Of a stretch of 14,426 nucleotides of DNA, positions 13,702-14,426 are shown piece by piece. The DNA comes from DAOPXV01 sp035352535. Lineage in GTDB: Bacteria > Muiribacteriota > UBA9980. A model generated the notes under the pieces. It ran no database searches. It saw only the letters and a program-made list of their open reading frames with translations, and was not told the DNA's origin. The translations under genes and the position numbers were made by a program. The DNA lies in assembly GCA_964545075.1 (NCBI GenBank), contig CAZJFS010000112.1, forward strand, positions 1-14,426, read 5' to 3'. Each line of letters starts with the position of its first letter. Within the stretch, counting starts at the first letter, position 1.

Positions 13702-14426
13702 TTAACATGCCGCTTTTATGTTTTTGTCAAGCGCGTCATCAACTAAAATAAGCTTGTCTGGAGCTGTTTCATTATCCGTAAAAACCATCGACCGGTTCGA
13801 CGTCACGACTATCACTTTAACCGGGCCAAGGTCCCCACGACTAAGTTTAACGGCGGCGCAAATTGCCGGCCCATTCATTCTTTCGAGATTATTAAAAGTC
13901 ACCAGCAACCCGCATTTTTTTTCATAAAGCAGATTTAACGCCTCAATGCCGCATTTGGTTTCAAAAACCTCGTACCCTTTTTCCTTAAGAGCTGATTTAA
14001 CTATGCTTTTCGTAAAATTGGCGTTAAAGGCTATGACCGCTTTTAAATTAACGGCTTTTTCGAGAACCTCCGTCACCGTTTTTTTATGATCAGCCTTTAA
14101 ATAAAAAGGAAAAGCTATTTGAATTTCCTTGTTTTTAGAAAGCAGCGACGTGTATTCTTCGATAATATCAAGTTTTTCAGAACTTATGATCTTTTCAACC
14201 GCGTAGCGTTTTTTTATTTTTTGAAAAGCATCGACCGTTACCTCAAACGATTTAATTATAAACAATATGATTTGCTTTGTCAACTTCGTTTTTTCATCGC
14301 GAATCGATGAAAGCAGATTTTCAAGATGCGCCGTGATATCGCTTATAACTTTAAAACCGTATGTTCCCGCAGTTCCTTTTAAACTATGGGCGATACGAAA
14401 AGTTTCATTTATGTCGAAGGCTCCGA
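13702..14426 (-). CDS. HPt domain plus pseudo-receiver signalling protein (5' end beyond the window)
   Basis: The frame is open from the right edge to the TAA at 13702-13704, giving at least 240 residues with the N-terminus missing. The first visible part is a histidine phosphotransfer domain: FRIAHSLKGTAGTYGFKVI, then AHLENLLSSIRDE, with the phosphoacceptor His codon at 14386-14388. A Lys-rich helical linker follows, then a C-terminal segment of about 110 residues with receiver-like spacing (SALKEKGYEVFETKCGIEAL, VKVIVVTSN). The acidic pair is replaced by FNAN, and the phosphoacceptor Asp position in LLVTFNNLERMNG appears to be Phe, so it is likely an unphosphorylatable pseudo-receiver. An in-frame TTG at 14281-14283 would begin a shorter 193-residue reading, but it cuts the protein just after the HPt domain and is not credible. 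The start site, and any kinase or receiver domain N-terminal to the HPt, lie outside. It could be the end of a hybrid or CheA-like protein. Confidence 0.82.
   Translation of the reverse strand, partial: GAFDINETFRIAHSLKGTAGTYGFKVISDITAHLENLLSSIRDEKTKLTKQIILFIIKSFEVTVDAFQKIKKRYAVEKIISSEKLDIIEEYTSLLSKNKEIQIAFPFYLKADHKKTVTEVLEKAVNLKAVIAFNANFTKSIVKSALKEKGYEVFETKCGIEALNLLYEKKCGLLVTFNNLERMNGPAICAAVKLSRGDLGPVKVIVVTSNRSMVFTDNETAPDKLILVDDALDKNIKAAC

Noticed and set aside
14281..14283. TTG start for a 193-residue protein at the right edge
   Set aside because: The frame stays open upstream and encodes a clear HPt domain, so the TTG is internal.

Overview
The window is a bacterial chromosomal segment of moderate GC in which every gene I can support lies on the minus strand, so transcription runs from high to low coordinates. 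Nothing phage-like, transposon-like, CRISPR-like or RNA-coding was recognised. The gene content (CheC, CheD, CheX, a SpoIIE-type partner-switching module, an FmdE-like protein, a DUF1786 protein and a MurK/MurQ amino-sugar pathway) fits a motile or taxis-capable, probably anaerobic bacterium. I cannot name the phylum; the unusual solute-binding-protein/permease fusion and the mix of families would suit a less-studied lineage, but that is inference only.

Layout, in transcription order. (1) 14426-12534: the 3' part of a gene for an HPt domain followed by a degenerate receiver domain (5' end outside the window), then cheC and cheD. (2) A strong sigma70-like promoter at about 12447-12476 starts a tightly packed run: cheY, cheB, cheX, an FmdE-like metal-binding protein, a DUF1786 protein, a PF03773 (ArsP/DUF318-type) permease, a STAS anti-sigma antagonist, and a large transmembrane Cache-HAMP-SpoIIE phosphatase-HATPase protein ending at 4702. 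Gaps in this run are 0-43 bases and no intrinsic terminator is visible, so it may be one operon joining chemotaxis adaptation, an uncharacterised metal or one-carbon-like trio, and a partner-switching output. (3) A near-consensus extended -10 promoter at 4632-4660 drives a carbohydrate ABC import operon: a periplasmic binding protein fused to a MalF-type permease, a MalG-type permease, an amino-sugar kinase of the MurK/BadF type, and the start of murQ (cut by the left edge).

How they may work together: the last operon looks like uptake and degradation of cell-wall sugar (import, 6-phosphorylation, lactyl-ether cleavage to GlcNAc-6-P plus D-lactate). The chemotaxis genes supply the methylation-adaptation (CheB, CheD) and CheY-P dephosphorylation (CheC, CheX) branches; CheA, CheW, CheR and receptors are not in view. 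The STAS/SpoIIE-HATPase pair is a complete phosphorylation switch whose input is an extracytoplasmic Cache sensor.

Two points go beyond routine gene calling. The right-edge gene has an HPt domain that a start-codon-based call would truncate. The FmdE-DUF1786-permease trio sits inside a signalling operon with no known functional link.
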